Notes: generated by a model not told the origin, from the sequence alone. Counted from the first letter of the stretch, positions 47,870 through 57,110 are shown. The stretch is DNA of 64,000 nt from Flavobacterium album (GCF_003096035.1 NZ_CP029186.1:3919547-3983546), one strand, 5' to 3'. Program-made: numbers and translations.

Positions 47870-47903
47870 AAAAAGCTACTTTCTTTAACCGAAAGTAGCT
47901 TTT
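47870..47903 (-). terminator. Terminator of the rpmB-rpmG-DUF4295 operon
   Basis: AAAAGCTACTTTC (47871-47883), loop TTTAACC, GAAAGTAGCTTTT (47891-47903), with flanking A and T runs. ftsY starts 43 bases beyond it, so readthrough or its own promoter is needed. Confidence 0.85.
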
Positions 47904-47922
47904 CTATATATTGTAAAGGATA

Positions 47923-48075
47923 TTATTTCTTCTTAAGAAATGCATCCACCTCTTCAGGAGTCATAACGCTCTCAACAAAAGTATAAGCACCTGTTTTAGG
48001 CGATTTTACCATCTTGATAGCCTTAGTTAACCTCTTTGAAGCTGTTTGTAACGTTGCTACGGTTTTCTTTGCCAT
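47923..48075 (-). CDS. DUF4295-family small basic protein
   Basis: A 50-residue protein read by hand: it starts MAKKTVATLQTASKRLTKAI and ends with EEVDAFLKKK. Small Lys-rich proteins annotated DUF4295 are a constant companion of rpmB and rpmG in flavobacteria, which suggests a ribosome-associated role, but its function is unknown. It is followed by a strong terminator. Confidence 0.9.
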   Translation of the reverse strand: MAKKTVATLQTASKRLTKAIKMVKSPKTGAYTFVESVMTPEEVDAFLKKK

Positions 48076-48085
48076 GACTCTCTAA

Positions 48086-48268
48086 TTATTTAATTTCTTT
48101 GTGTACAGTCACACGTTTAAGGATAGGGTTGAATTTTTTGATCTCAAGCCTGTCCGGAGTGTTCTTTTTGTTTTTGGTAGTAATGTACCTTGAAGTACCC
48201 GGAACACCAGAAGTCTTGTGCTCAGTACATTCTAAAATTACCTGGATCCTGTTGCCTTTCTTTGCCAT
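48086..48268 (-). CDS. rpmG: 50S ribosomal protein L33
   Basis: A 60-residue bL33 protein ([18 protein letters not shown], then [20 protein letters not shown] and KRVTVHKE). The paired zinc-binding Cys motifs are absent and only a single Cys remains, so it is the zinc-independent form. In operon with rpmB and the DUF4295 gene. Confidence 0.97.
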
Positions 48269-48294
48269 CTTGCTATATATTTATAAGGTAAGGA

Positions 48295-48531
48295 TTATTT
48301 TATAAACCCATTAGCTTTAGCTTCTTTCAAAACCGCAGCAATACCATTTTTATTAATTGTTTTGATAGTAGAAGCAGCTACCCTAAGAGTTATCCACCTG
48401 TCTTCTTCAGGAAGATAAAAACGCTTCTTCACTAAGTTTACACTAAATTTCCTTTTAGTTTTGTTCATAGCGTGGGAAACATTATTTCCTACCATCGCTT
48501 TTTTACCTGTAAGGGCACAAACTCTTGACAT
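48295..48531 (-). CDS. rpmB: 50S ribosomal protein L28
   Basis: A 78-residue bL28 protein ([20 protein letters not shown], then [21 protein letters not shown]). First gene of the rpmB-rpmG-DUF4295 operon. Length and pattern are typical for Bacteroidota. Confidence 0.97.
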   Translation of the reverse strand: MSRVCALTGKKAMVGNNVSHAMNKTKRKFSVNLVKKRFYLPEEDRWITLRVAASTIKTINKNGIAAVLKEAKANGFIK

Positions 48532-48610
48532 TATTTCTCGCTTTTATATCGTTATTCAAAATCAGGGTGCAAAGAAACAAAAAATAAAAGTATTAACCAA
48601 ACACAATCAA

Positions 48611-49858
48611 TCAGTTTTTTAAAATTTCCTGATAAATCTTTTCAAGCCCTTTGTTTGAAGCCCTTTCGATCACTTTTTCGCGTGGCTGGCCCAGTTCATA
48701 TTTCTCGCTATAAACTTTTTGCGGCGTTGCAAAAGCGATGTAAACTGTGCCTAAACCTGCATCGGAATCGCCTTTCGATGGCCCTGCATTCCCGGTCGTG
48801 GCAATGGCATAATCGGTACCGAATATCTTCTTTGCGCCAGCTGCCATAGCTTCGGCAACCTCCGCACTCACCACAGAATACTTGTCGATAATTTCCTGCG
48901 GAACACCCAGCACGGCAACTTTTGAATCCGTAGAATACGTCACTGCCGATCCTTTAAAATACGCCGATGCACCCGCTACAGATGTTAGCAGCTGGGCGAT
49001 CCTGCCCCCTGTACAGCTTTCTGCCGTGGCTATTGTTTTGCCTTTTTCGGCCAAAAGCCTTCCCAATACCACTTCGATGGTATCTTCTTCGTCATAACCT
49101 ACTATTATATCGTCTATCAGCACCTTAAGCTTTTCCGTTTCGGCAGCGATACGGTCCCTGAGCATTGCCTCATCGGTACCCCTCGCAGTCATCCTGAGCC
49201 TTACGCGGCCGGGGTGCGGGAGATAAGCCAGCTTTATGAATTCCGGCAGGTTGTTCTCCCAGTCCTCAATGCGCTCGGCAATATGGCTTTCGCCCTGTCC
49301 GTAGGTTAAAATTGTTTTATGGATGATGTAAGGCCTCTCAAATTGCTTCACCAGGCGCGGCACTACCTCATTTTCAATCAGGTATTTCATTTCATATGGT
49401 ACACCGGGCAGCGAGACAAAAACGGCATTGCCTTTTTCCAACCACATGCCCGGGGCGGTCCCTACAGCATTATGGAGCACCGTGCTTTTTGAAGGTACGA
49501 GCGCCTGGTCCCTGTTTACCTGAGATGTCGGCCTTCCTGTTACCCTTTCGAACAATTCGACCACATGCGCTTCCACAGCTTCATTTCGCACCATGTGATC
49601 GTCAAAATATTCGCAGAGGGTTGTTTTTGTAATATCATCTTTTGTGGGGCCGAGGCCGCCGGTAATGATAACCACATCTACGCGGTTCTGCAAAAAAGCA
49701 AGCGTGCTGAGGATGTGCATCCGGTCATCGCTTATAGACAGCATTTCATGTACACCGATGCCGATCTTATCCAGCGCCTTTGCAATAAAACCCGAATTGG
49801 TATCGGTAATCTGCCCTATAAGGATCTCATCGCCTACAGTAACTATTGCTGCTTTCAT
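48611..49858 (-). CDS. cinA: CinA-family nicotinamide-nucleotide amidohydrolase-related protein
   Basis: A 415-residue two-domain protein. The N-terminal part resembles molybdopterin-binding MoaB/MogA folds ([22 protein letters not shown], then [14 protein letters not shown]). The C-terminal 160 residues form the CinA/PncC domain ([21 protein letters not shown], then [15 protein letters not shown]), which deamidates NMN in nucleotide salvage. The ATG overlaps the preceding Hpt gene by four bases. Confidence 0.93.
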   Translation of the reverse strand: MKAAIVTVGDEILIGQITDTNSGFIAKALDKIGIGVHEMLSISDDRMHILSTLAFLQNRVDVVIITGGLGPTKDDITKTTLCEYFDDHMVRNEAVEAHVVELFERVTGRPTSQVNRDQALVPSKSTVLHNAVGTAPGMWLEKGNAVFVSLPGVPYEMKYLIENEVVPRLVKQFERPYIIHKTILTYGQGESHIAERIEDWENNLPEFIKLAYLPHPGRVRLRMTARGTDEAMLRDRIAAETEKLKVLIDDIIVGYDEEDTIEVVLGRLLAEKGKTIATAESCTGGRIAQLLTSVAGASAYFKGSAVTYSTDSKVAVLGVPQEIIDKYSVVSAEVAEAMAAGAKKIFGTDYAIATTGNAGPSKGDSDAGLGTVYIAFATPQKVYSEKYELGQPREKVIERASNKGLEKIYQEILKN

Positions 49859-50202
49859 GATAGTTCGTAATCTTTTTTTATCTCTTTGAGGGTAAGGCTC
49901 ACCAGCTCCTTAAGGCTTTCTACAACCTCCCTGATTTCCCTTCTCTTGCCTTTTTGCCTTGTCCAGTTTTCAATTGCTATCACATCTTCGTAGGCGAGAT
50001 CCATACCCAGCAGGTCAAGCGTGGGCTTAATCTTATGGGCTGCATGGTATACCCTCTCATAATCCTTATCCTCAAAGCCTTTCCTGATGTTCTTAATTTC
50101 AATTGGAACTTCTTCGGTAAACAGCACAACGATCTGCCTGGCAAATTCCAGGTCGTTGTCCGAGATCGCATATACTTTTGATAAATTGTAGTTCAGTGCC
50201 AT
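49855..50202 (-). CDS. Histidine phosphotransfer (Hpt) domain protein
   Basis: A 115-residue Hpt protein. The four-helix pattern includes [24 protein letters not shown] and the phosphorylatable His in [15 protein letters not shown] (about residue 57). It has no kinase or receiver, so it must take phosphate from a hybrid kinase encoded elsewhere. It shares one base with the FAH gene upstream and overlaps cinA downstream, placing it in the exonuclease-FAH-Hpt-cinA operon. Confidence 0.88.
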   Translation of the reverse strand: MALNYNLSKVYAISDNDLEFARQIVVLFTEEVPIEIKNIRKGFEDKDYERVYHAAHKIKPTLDLLGMDLAYEDVIAIENWTRQKGKRREIREVVESLKELVSLTLKEIKKDYELS

Positions 50203-50813
50203 TATTTTACCTGTACCTTAAATAATTTCCTGCCTTCCAGAAAGCCTTCCAAAACATCACCGGGACTCACCTTTGCAACACCTTCGGGTGTCCCGGTAAA
50301 AATAACATCACCCGTACGGAGCGTGAAGTACTGCGACACATACGCAATTATCTCATCTATCTTCCAAAGCATGTGCTGTGTATTTCCCTGCTGCACTACG
50401 GCGCTGTTATTGGTTAACTCGAAACTGATATTGTCTAATGCACCAAATTCCGATTTAGGTACAAAATCCCCTATTACCGCCGACCCGTCAAATGCTTTTG
50501 CCTTCTCCCACGGCAGGCCTTTTTCTTTCAGTTTCGCCTGCAAATCGCGGGCGGTAAAGTCGATACCGAGGCCTATTTCGTCATAATATTTATGTGCAAA
50601 TTTCGCATCGATGTATTTACCTACTTTATTGATCTTTACCAAAACCTCAACTTCATGGTGTACATCATTGCTGAATTCCGGAATCACGAAAGGGAACTGC
50701 TTTTGCACCACAGCCGTGTCGGGCTTCAGGAAAATAACAGGCTCTTCGGGCCTTTCATTTTGCAGCTCTTCAATGTGTTTGGCGTAGTTCCTGCCAATGC
50801 AGATGATTTTCAT
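50202..50813 (-). CDS. Fumarylacetoacetate hydrolase family protein
   Basis: A 203-residue FAH-fold protein. It has CIGRNYAKHIEEL at the N-terminus, then HHEVEVLVKINKVGKYI with the metal-binding Glu, the AFDGSAVIGDF segment, and the final TGTPEGVAKVSPGDVL. Members hydrolyse or decarboxylate beta-keto acids such as acylpyruvates or oxaloacetate. The substrate is unknown. In an operon with the exonuclease gene, 12 bases downstream of it. Confidence 0.9.
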   Translation of the reverse strand: MKIICIGRNYAKHIEELQNERPEEPVIFLKPDTAVVQKQFPFVIPEFSNDVHHEVEVLVKINKVGKYIDAKFAHKYYDEIGLGIDFTARDLQAKLKEKGLPWEKAKAFDGSAVIGDFVPKSEFGALDNISFELTNNSAVVQQGNTQHMLWKIDEIIAYVSQYFTLRTGDVIFTGTPEGVAKVSPGDVLEGFLEGRKLFKVQVK

Positions 50814-50825
50814 ATCCTGCTGTAT

Positions 50826-51602
50826 TTAAGCCAATTTATTATTTAATTTCCGGAGTTTGATAGCCGTTAAGACTTTTTTAGTATAAAGCGGGAAATCGGC
50901 ATTCTGTATCCAGCCATAATAGCCCGGCTCCTGCTCCAGCACCTTTTCTACCTTGGCGCCTTTATGCTTCCCGAAGGTAAATATCTCGTCGCCATCCTTG
51001 TCTTTTACAATAAACCCTGCAAAATCGACATTTACCTTACGGGTCGTATATTCCGACAGTGACCTTATATCATTCTCAAGATCATCATAACGGTCCAGCT
51101 GCGATTTGAGTATCTCATACGTAGCGTTGGTATCCGCCTCTGCACTGTGTGCATTTTCCAGTACCTGCCCGCAATAGAATTTATAAGCCGCACTTAGGGT
51201 ACGCTCTTCTTTTTTATGGAAAATCGTCTGCACGTCTACCGAAACCCTGCCCTTCATATCAAAGTCTACATCTGCCCTCAGCAATTCTTCGGCAAGAAGC
51301 GGAATGTCAAACCGGTCTGAATTATACCCCCCGAGATCAGAATCTTTTATCATATTATATATAGTATGGGCAAGTTCCTTAAATATAGGCTCATTGGCCA
51401 CTTTCTCATCGGTTATACCGTGAAAAGCAATTGTTTGAGGTGGTATCGGCCTTTCCGGGTTTACCAGCCAGGTGCGGCTTTCCTTGTTCCCGTTAGGATA
51501 TACTTTCAATATTGATATTTCAACGATACGGTCCTTGCAGATATCAGTACCGGTGGTTTCCAGGTCAAAAAAACAAATCGGCCTGTGCAGTTTAAGTTCC
51601 AT
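50826..51602 (-). CDS. 3'-5' exonuclease of the DEDDh (DnaQ) family
   Basis: A 258-residue protein. The N-terminal exonuclease domain carries Exo I (FFDLETTGTD), Exo II (YNSDRFDIPLL) and Exo III (HSAEADTNAT), so all the DEDDh residues are present. A C-terminal 70-residue extension (FTFGKHKGAKVEKVLEQEPGYYGWIQNADF) is a typical nucleic-acid-associated add-on. It could act in proofreading or repair. First gene of a four-gene operon. Confidence 0.9.
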   Translation of the reverse strand: MELKLHRPICFFDLETTGTDICKDRIVEISILKVYPNGNKESRTWLVNPERPIPPQTIAFHGITDEKVANEPIFKELAHTIYNMIKDSDLGGYNSDRFDIPLLAEELLRADVDFDMKGRVSVDVQTIFHKKEERTLSAAYKFYCGQVLENAHSAEADTNATYEILKSQLDRYDDLENDIRSLSEYTTRKVNVDFAGFIVKDKDGDEIFTFGKHKGAKVEKVLEQEPGYYGWIQNADFPLYTKKVLTAIKLRKLNNKLA

Positions 51603-51706
51603 ATATAAAAATTAGGGAAACAAAGATAAGGGTAGAAAATCAGAAAAAGCACAACAAGCCATCTTTTCTTTGCTTTACAGTATTAAGTATAAATAATAGA
51701 TATCAG

Positions 51707-52378
51707 CTACGGGCAATCCCATTTAAAGCCGGCATTGGCATAGCGTTTCTTACGGTAGTCGAAATGCCACCACTCACTGGAAAGCGGCGTAAAACCCGCT
51801 TTCATCATTATAGTACGCAGCAGTCTCCTGTTCTTTTTCCCAACCTTCGAAACGCCTTCGTTGTCGTAATGTGATATTTCGGAGAAGTCGTCAAACGTGC
51901 CGCCCATGTCCAGCAGGGTGCCATTCTCATCGGCCAGGGTAATATCTATAGCTGCGCCGCGGTTGTGGTTAGAGCCTTTCCCTGGCGGGGCCACATACTG
52001 CGGGTCGTTCACAATCTCATACATTGTTTTTTGGAAGCTGTAGGGCCGGTAGCAATCATACAGCACCAGCCTGAGGTTTTTATCTTTTGCGATAGCATTG
52101 GCCGTAGCAAGCGCTTCGGCCACTTCTGGGCGCAGGAAGCAGCGGGCACAAGGATAAATCTTTGTATGCATGAAGTTGGCGGTATCGGCGTAAGCCATAT
52201 GGTTGATCATCCCCGACGCCTCGAAATCGACCTCAGCCCAAAGCGGGTTAACCGAATCCAGGGCTGTTGAAGCGATGCGGTTTTGGGCATGGAAATTTAT
52301 ACCGGTTGGCCTCATAGCGCCGGCGGAGCACAATAATACTATAAGTCCTAAAAGCAATATATTTTTTACGATCTTCAT
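51707..52378 (-). CDS. D-alanyl-D-alanine dipeptidase (VanX/DdpX-like, M15)
   Basis: A 223-residue exported zinc dipeptidase. A signal peptide (MKIVKNILLLGLIVLLCSAG) is followed by the M15D core. The first metal ligands are in SNHNRGAAIDI (His and Asp), the catalytic Glu and last His are in SEWWHFDY, and YPCARCFLRPEVAEAL and YDCYRPYSFQKTMY are also family motifs. It cleaves D-Ala-D-Ala. No van gene is nearby, so peptidoglycan turnover is likelier than vancomycin resistance. The start at 52378 begins the signal peptide. Confidence 0.9.
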   Translation of the reverse strand: MKIVKNILLLGLIVLLCSAGAMRPTGINFHAQNRIASTALDSVNPLWAEVDFEASGMINHMAYADTANFMHTKIYPCARCFLRPEVAEALATANAIAKDKNLRLVLYDCYRPYSFQKTMYEIVNDPQYVAPPGKGSNHNRGAAIDITLADENGTLLDMGGTFDDFSEISHYDNEGVSKVGKKNRRLLRTIMMKAGFTPLSSEWWHFDYRKKRYANAGFKWDCP

Positions 52379-52423
52379 GCGGTACAGGTTAATAGGACAA
52401 AGATAGGCAAACCAGATGAGCAC

Positions 52424-52639
52424 TTAATCCTCATAGCCACAAACGGTCTTGCCCTGCTTTTGCGCTTCCGACAGCGTAACTTTTTCTATTTCGGCCTTGC
52501 AATTGGACAGCCCCCTGCAGTCTTTAGTAAAGTGATAGCGTTTCGCACCTTTGCTCTGGCAGATATACACTTCTTTCTCAACTGTGTTTGTAAAAGAAGT
52601 GAGGCAGGCAAATAGTATCAGGAGTACCGTTTTTTTCAT
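52424..52639 (-). CDS. Small secreted Cys-containing protein
   Basis: A 71-residue protein. The signal peptide (MKKTVLLILFACLTSFTNT) leaves a mature part with VYICQSKGAKRYHFTKDCRGLSNC and a final GKTVCGYED, giving four cysteines that may form disulfides or bind metal. No name is assigned; similar short proteins occur in Bacteroidota. Its last bases lie 45 bases from the dipeptidase gene start. Confidence 0.8.
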   Translation of the reverse strand: MKKTVLLILFACLTSFTNTVEKEVYICQSKGAKRYHFTKDCRGLSNCKAEIEKVTLSEAQKQGKTVCGYED

Positions 52640-52643
52640 GATG

Positions 52644-53474
52644 TTAATCTTTTATGCCTTCAGCCTTAGCTATTTTATCCCACGCTTTCCTTGTCATCAC
52701 AAAGAGCTGGTTTTTATCACAGTCCCAAATCGATACGTTATTTTTCGAAATTACATAATGCTGCTTCCAATTGGCATACGGCCCATACAGCATTAGTGTG
52801 CAAATATCGGTTGCTGTAATAAGGTCACCCGTACTTTCCTGGTGGTTATGCATTGTGGTAATCTCTTCCTCCTGTTTAGAATTATATTCTATGGGAATTA
52901 TGTTCTTATGCAATGCTTTCTTCGATTTTATATTATTCTTTTTATCGAATTCAATAAGGTAATCGTTACCGAAAACCACCACACCTCCTACGCTCGGGCC
53001 GGTAAGCACATATACTTTCTTTGTGTTTTTTAGGATTACGGGTATAAAATTGAGGCTGGTATTATTATAGTGTTTAAATAATATCGTATCATTTACACTT
53101 TCTTCCCTGGCTTTTTGGCGTATGGTGTAAAGGTCTTTTTCGTTCGGGGTAAGTTTCCTTGATGTAGTATTTACATCAGCTGCTTCTGCTACAAAGCTGT
53201 CATCAAAAGTCAATGCACCCAGCACATTGGGCTCCTGTTCCCTGTCAAAAAAAATACAGGTATGCTTCCCGTCTGCCGAATAGGAAAAGTAGCCTCCTAT
53301 ATTTTCTTTCTTTTCGGGAAACTTTTCCAAAAAGAGGTCGGTACCAAGCCATGATGCCCTCTCAGAATTATACAATAGCCATGCTTCGGCAAGCACCTGT
53401 TCTTCCTCTTTAGTTTGGGAGAATAAAGGTAATGAAAGCAAAGCAAGGACGATAAGTAGAAGTGTCTTTTTCAT
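52644..53474 (-). CDS. Secreted protein of unknown function
   Basis: A 276-residue protein with a signal peptide (MKKTLLLIVLALLSLPLFSQ). The mature part has mixed strand/helix with motifs such as AWLLYNSERASWLGTDLF, GYFSYSADGKHTCIFFDRE and MLYGPYANWKQHYVISKNN. No family recognised. The start at 53474 is confirmed by the -7 element TATATTTG on the minus strand at 53500-53493. Four bases separate it from the small Cys-containing gene downstream, so the two are likely cotranscribed. Confidence 0.78.
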   Translation of the reverse strand: MKKTLLLIVLALLSLPLFSQTKEEEQVLAEAWLLYNSERASWLGTDLFLEKFPEKKENIGGYFSYSADGKHTCIFFDREQEPNVLGALTFDDSFVAEAADVNTTSRKLTPNEKDLYTIRQKAREESVNDTILFKHYNNTSLNFIPVILKNTKKVYVLTGPSVGGVVVFGNDYLIEFDKKNNIKSKKALHKNIIPIEYNSKQEEEITTMHNHQESTGDLITATDICTLMLYGPYANWKQHYVISKNNVSIWDCDKNQLFVMTRKAWDKIAKAEGIKD

Positions 53475-53492
53475 ATCCGGTTTATATTGAAC

Positions 53493-53535
53493 CAAATATA
53501 TAAAAAAGCCGGGAGATATAACCCCCGGCTTTTAC
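53493..53535 (-). terminator. Terminator of the 53561 gene overlapping the next promoter
   Basis: AAAAGCCGGG (53504-53513) and CCCGGCTTTT (53524-53533) form the stem, with A/T runs on both sides. The -7 element TATATTTG (minus strand, 53500-53493) of the following gene starts within the T-tract, so the end of one gene and the start of the next are packed together. Confidence 0.85.
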
Positions 53536-53560
53536 ACCTGCAAAATATGCAGTCTCGGTA

Positions 53561-53860
53561 TTAAACGGTAATATCGGTATCCGTATCAGGCTCGGCGTAG
53601 CGGCTCATCGGATGATTATCCTGGGCGTCATGGCCTTCCAGCTTTACAATCTTGTTGTAAAGGCCAAGTAATAAGAAAGGAGCCGCCCACTGCCCTACGA
53701 ATAGCGCGGTGTGGCTTTTGCCGAAGCATTTAAGGGTTGCCGAAACACCCATTGAGCCTAACGCAGCCCAAAGGAAAATGTCGGATGGAAGTTTTGATGT
53801 CTGGTTCTCGATAGCCTTTGCTACCCTGCCTTCTGAATGGTCGTTTTTCGTGATTGCCAT
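53561..53860 (-). CDS. Small membrane protein of unknown function
   Basis: A 99-residue protein with two hydrophobic spans (IFLWAALGSMGVSATLKCF, then TALFVGQWAAPFLLLGLYN) and a charged, acidic tail ending in DTDTDITV. Such two-span proteins next to the cell envelope genes are common in flavobacteria. No family known to me. Confidence 0.7.
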   Translation of the reverse strand: MAITKNDHSEGRVAKAIENQTSKLPSDIFLWAALGSMGVSATLKCFGKSHTALFVGQWAAPFLLLGLYNKIVKLEGHDAQDNHPMSRYAEPDTDTDITV

Positions 53861-54012
53861 AATAATAGATTTAGAATTAATACTTTATAATCGGATGAAG
53901 TGTAAAGGTACCGGCATTGCCGTTAAGCAATGTATAGCGTAGTGTTAATTACTCCCAAGGTTACGTTAAACTTGAAAAACCCTTACTATCTTTACGTTTT
54001 AATCAACATTTC

Positions 54013-54630
54013 ATGAAAACACTATTTGCTTTATGCGGACTGCTGTTCCTGCTGGCGGGCTGCAATTCGGCTTCGTCCGGCACTACCGCACCGCAATCGT
54101 TCAGCGCCACTTCCGGGAAAGGCCTTGCCATCGGCACCATAACTTTTGAAGGGGATACGCCTGCCAATGATATTTACCGCTTTTTCTACGGGCCAACATC
54201 AGGCGACAAAAAATTCATCAGGCGCAATGCCGGTAAAATAATGATGAAAGCCGGAAGGGAGAACGGCAGGAATTTTACAGGCGACTTTAACAACAGCAAG
54301 ACCTATCTTTTTGTCATTGAGGCCGAACCGGGCAGTTATGCTTTTACCCAATACAACCACCTCGACCATATCGGGCCGATGGGCAGCCTGACAAGCAGCC
54401 GGAAATTTGCCATTCCGTTCGAAATAAAAAAAGGGGAAATTGCCTATATAGGCGAACTTAATTATAAGGATAAAGCCGAGGCCGGAACACCTAAAATTTT
54501 CGTTTCCGGCGCTTTCGAACGCGACATGGCCGAATTTAGGAAGAAATTTCCGGGTATCGACTGGAGCGCTACTCAGGACAAAACTGTAAAATCGGGCGAT
54601 AAAGGAAATGGCATGGTCGAGTTCCTGTAA
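54013..54630 (+). CDS. Lipoprotein of unknown function
   Basis: A 205-residue lipoprotein, with the lipobox LLAGCNS (Cys17). The mature part is beta-rich (GLAIGTITFEGDTPANDIYRF, SYAFTQYNHLDHIGPMG, FAIPFEIKKGEIAYIGEL) and ends in a charged helix (AEFRKKFPGIDW). The GxIxYIGEL type strand resembles small Bacteroidota lipoproteins of unknown function. A weak -7 element (TATCTTTA) lies about 15 bases upstream of the ATG. Confidence 0.78.
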   Translation: MKTLFALCGLLFLLAGCNSASSGTTAPQSFSATSGKGLAIGTITFEGDTPANDIYRFFYGPTSGDKKFIRRNAGKIMMKAGRENGRNFTGDFNNSKTYLFVIEAEPGSYAFTQYNHLDHIGPMGSLTSSRKFAIPFEIKKGEIAYIGELNYKDKAEAGTPKIFVSGAFERDMAEFRKKFPGIDWSATQDKTVKSGDKGNGMVEFL

Positions 54631-54785
54631 GAATTCCAAGTCGTTTTAATAATTTTAACAAGAATTTATATATTAATACAAACAAATTAGTCTTGTAGTG
54701 TTAAAATATTAACTTTTAACACTTTTTATTGCGATTTTACCAAAGCCTATTCTTACATTTATATCAACTAAACTTAAATAGGCTT

Positions 54786-55019
54786 ATGGAAAAAATTACT
54801 TACGACGGAATGAGGAATTTTATTATCGAAAGAGAGCTGACTGACAGCGTAGCGTTATCGCTTCATCCTGACAGCTTTGACGATCTGGTAATGGATTATC
54901 TTGACATTAATGGCAACCAGATCGAGCGCCCTTTTGAAATCCTTGGCATTGAAATCCTCCAGGACAATACAGGAAACGTTCCGAAAAATCTGGTGCAGGT
55001 CCTTGACATGGTCGGATAA
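54786..55019 (+). CDS. Small soluble protein, paralogue 1
   Basis: A 77-residue protein sharing its whole length with the next gene: DGMRNFIIExELTDSV, LHPxSFDxLxxDY, then IERPFEILGIEI and VPKN. No signal peptide or known family. The ATG at 54786 is chosen because the paralogy starts there; the upstream frame to 54729 has no match. A terminator follows. Confidence 0.8.
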   Translation: MEKITYDGMRNFIIERELTDSVALSLHPDSFDDLVMDYLDINGNQIERPFEILGIEILQDNTGNVPKNLVQVLDMVG

Positions 55020-55050
55020 GCAATTCACTCATCTTACACAAATTATCAAA

Positions 55051-55084
55051 GATCCCGTTCATGCAACCGAACGGGATTTTTTAT
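55051..55084 (+). terminator. Terminator between the two paralogues
   Basis: ATCCCGTTC (55052-55060), loop ATGCAACC, GAACGGGAT (55069-55077) and a T-run. Confidence 0.9.
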
Positions 55085-55181
55085 TGGGCAATTTTGTAAG
55101 TATTCCGGACAATTGCATAACACGCCATAGGGATATTTTCGCCTGCTTGCACTATTATTTTCAACAACAAAAACAATAGCT

Positions 55182-55412
55182 ATGCACAGCAGCTTAATGA
55201 ACTTTGACGGGATGCGGAATTTTATTATTGAGAATGAATTGACGGATAGTGTGGTGATTGCCCTGCACCCGGAAAGCTTTGATACTTTGGCCCTGGATTA
55301 CATCAGGATACACGAGACTATAGAGCGGCCTTTTGAGATCCTGGGCATTGAAATAGTGGAAGACACTACGAATACAGTGCCGAAAAACCATTTCCGGATT
55401 ATTGAATTATAA
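55182..55412 (+). CDS. Small soluble protein, paralogue 2
   Basis: A 76-residue copy of the gene at 54786, about 60 percent identical over the common part (DGMRNFIIE, ELTDSV, LHPESFD, then IERPFEILGIEIVEDTT). Two Met codons (residues 1 and 6) are possible starts. The function is unknown. It is followed directly by a MITE-like element, which may have been inserted after its 3' end. Confidence 0.8.
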   Translation: MHSSLMNFDGMRNFIIENELTDSVVIALHPESFDTLALDYIRIHETIERPFEILGIEIVEDTTNTVPKNHFRIIEL

Positions 55413-55423
55413 AAGGTTATATT

Positions 55424-55625
55424 ACTAAGAAACTGTCTGATTTTAAAAAATCAATATTTAACCACATAGGGACATAGCTTTAAAGAGAAATTGTAAAGCT
55501 AATTAAGTAACACAGAGCACGAAGCTTCGCTTCACTATGTGCAAATATGTTTCCTTCAGCAACAATTAGTCACTATGAAGCCTATGTATTTATGTGGTTA
55601 ATTAAAAATTGGACAGTTACTAAGA
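55424..55625. mobile_element. MITE-like inverted-repeat element with 7-bp direct repeats
   Basis: The element 55431-55618 starts with AACTGTC and ends with GACAGTT, and its inner arms also pair (TTAACCACATAGGGACATAG at 55458-55477 against CTATGTATTTATGTGGTTAA at 55582-55601). It is flanked by ACTAAGA at 55424-55430 and 55619-55625, which looks like a target-site duplication. It encodes no transposase. The inner stretch matches the 'ACCACATAG' intergenic family of flavobacteria as I recall it. Confidence 0.6.
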
Positions 55626-55646
55626 ACCCTGCCTCGTGGCAGGGTT
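55625..55646. terminator. Hairpin downstream of hisS
   Basis: AACCCTGCC (55625-55633), loop TCGT, GGCAGGGTT (55638-55646). The T-rich side faces the hisS stop codon, and on the minus strand the tail (TTCTTAGTAAC) is only partly T-rich. The MITE-like element starts right behind it, so the original tail may have been lost. Confidence 0.6.
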
Positions 55647-55649
55647 TCT

Positions 55650-57074
55650 TTATTTTATCTTTTCGGCAAGCTCTTCGATTGATATATTTTCCTGAGTACC
55701 CGTTGATAGGTTTTTCAGCGTAAAGCGCCCTGCCTCCATCTCTGCATCGCCTGCCAGTACAGCGAATGGTATACCCCGCTTGTCGGCATGCTGGAACTGC
55801 TTTCCTATCTTGGCCGCATCAGGATACATTTCTACCTTAATGCCTGTTTGACGCAATTTATTTACAGCTTTCATGGCATATAATGCTTCTTTGTTGCCAA
55901 AGTTGATGAACAGCGCCCTGGTAGCCTCAGTAACTGTAGCGGGGAAAAGCCCAAGCTCTTCCAGCACAAGGTAGATCCTGTCCAGCCCGAACGATATGCC
56001 CACGCCGCTCATGTTCTTCAATCCGAAAATGCCCGTAAGGTCGTCATATCTTCCGCCGCCGCCAATCGATCCCATAGCTACTTCTTTCGGTGCGGTGACC
56101 TCGAATATAGCGCCTGTATAATAGTTGAGTCCGCGTGCCAGCGTTACATCAAGGTCCAGTTCGCTTTTGCCAAGCCCGATCTCTATTACATTTTCGCAAA
56201 TGAAACGCAGCTCTTCAACACCTTTAAGCCCTTCTTCCGAAGAAGCTAAAAGTTCGGCCAGCTTATCCAGCTTTTCGTTTATTGTACCTGTGAAATTGAA
56301 CAGTGGCTGCACTTTTTCGATAGCATCGGCTGTGATTCCTTTTTCAAGCATCTCTTTTTTCACACCATCCTCGCCGATTTTATCCAGCTTATCCAGTGCC
56401 ACCGTGAAGTCGATGAGCCTGTCTTTCGCGCCAATCACTTCAGCAATTCCCGAAAGGACTTTACGGTTGTTTATTTTGATGACCGCCCCGTTTAACCCAA
56501 GGGTTGTGAACACACTATCATATAACTGCACCAGTTCTACTTCCTGCCACAGTGAGGTTGACCCCACCACATCGGCATCACACTGGTAAAACTCGCGGAA
56601 ACGGCCTTTCTGCGGGCGGTCGGCGCGCCATACCGGCTGTATCTGGTAGCGTTTGAAGGGGAATTCTATCTCATTCTGGTGCTGTACCACATAGCGCGCG
56701 AAAGGAACGGTAAGGTCGTAGCGGAGGGCTTTCTCAGAGATCCTTCCGGTAAATTTATTCAGTTCGACCAGTTGTTCCGTAGTAATAGTTTCCGAAGAAT
56801 TTACCAACAACTCCTCCAATGATGCCGGCAGCTCGATTTTCTTTTTATCGAAAAAGAAATTACCCGAGTTCAGTATCTTGAAAATAAGCCTGTCGCCTTC
56901 CTCACCATATTTTCCCATAAGGGTTTCGGAATTCTCAAACGTAGGCGTTTCAATTGGCTGGTAACCAAAAGTCTCGAAATGGTGCTTGATCGCCGACATA
57001 ATATATTGACGCTTAGCCACCTCTGAGGGTGAGAAATCTCTTGTACCTTTTGGAATACCCGGTTTTGTTGCCAT
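55650..57074 (-). CDS. hisS: Histidyl-tRNA synthetase
   Basis: A 474-residue class II synthetase. It has [13 protein letters not shown] at the N-terminus (motif 1 context), motif 2 with [22 protein letters not shown], the His-specific [14 protein letters not shown] and [12 protein letters not shown], and motif 3 with [13 protein letters not shown]-terminal anticodon-binding domain follows. The start at 57074 ([13 protein letters not shown]) is preferred to 57098. A -7 element (TATATTTG, minus strand, 57103-57096) precedes it. Confidence 0.96.
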   Translation of the reverse strand: MATKPGIPKGTRDFSPSEVAKRQYIMSAIKHHFETFGYQPIETPTFENSETLMGKYGEEGDRLIFKILNSGNFFFDKKKIELPASLEELLVNSSETITTEQLVELNKFTGRISEKALRYDLTVPFARYVVQHQNEIEFPFKRYQIQPVWRADRPQKGRFREFYQCDADVVGSTSLWQEVELVQLYDSVFTTLGLNGAVIKINNRKVLSGIAEVIGAKDRLIDFTVALDKLDKIGEDGVKKEMLEKGITADAIEKVQPLFNFTGTINEKLDKLAELLASSEEGLKGVEELRFICENVIEIGLGKSELDLDVTLARGLNYYTGAIFEVTAPKEVAMGSIGGGGRYDDLTGIFGLKNMSGVGISFGLDRIYLVLEELGLFPATVTEATRALFINFGNKEALYAMKAVNKLRQTGIKVEMYPDAAKIGKQFQHADKRGIPFAVLAGDAEMEAGRFTLKNLSTGTQENISIEELAEKIK

Positions 57075-57110
57075 TTTATCGAATTTACGTTTTTGCAAAT
57101 ATACGTAGGG

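Noticed and set aside
56125..56589. Plus-strand Ser-rich ORF of 154 codons inside hisS
   Set aside because: It is the antisense frame of hisS and is Ser-rich due to reversed codons; no own signals.
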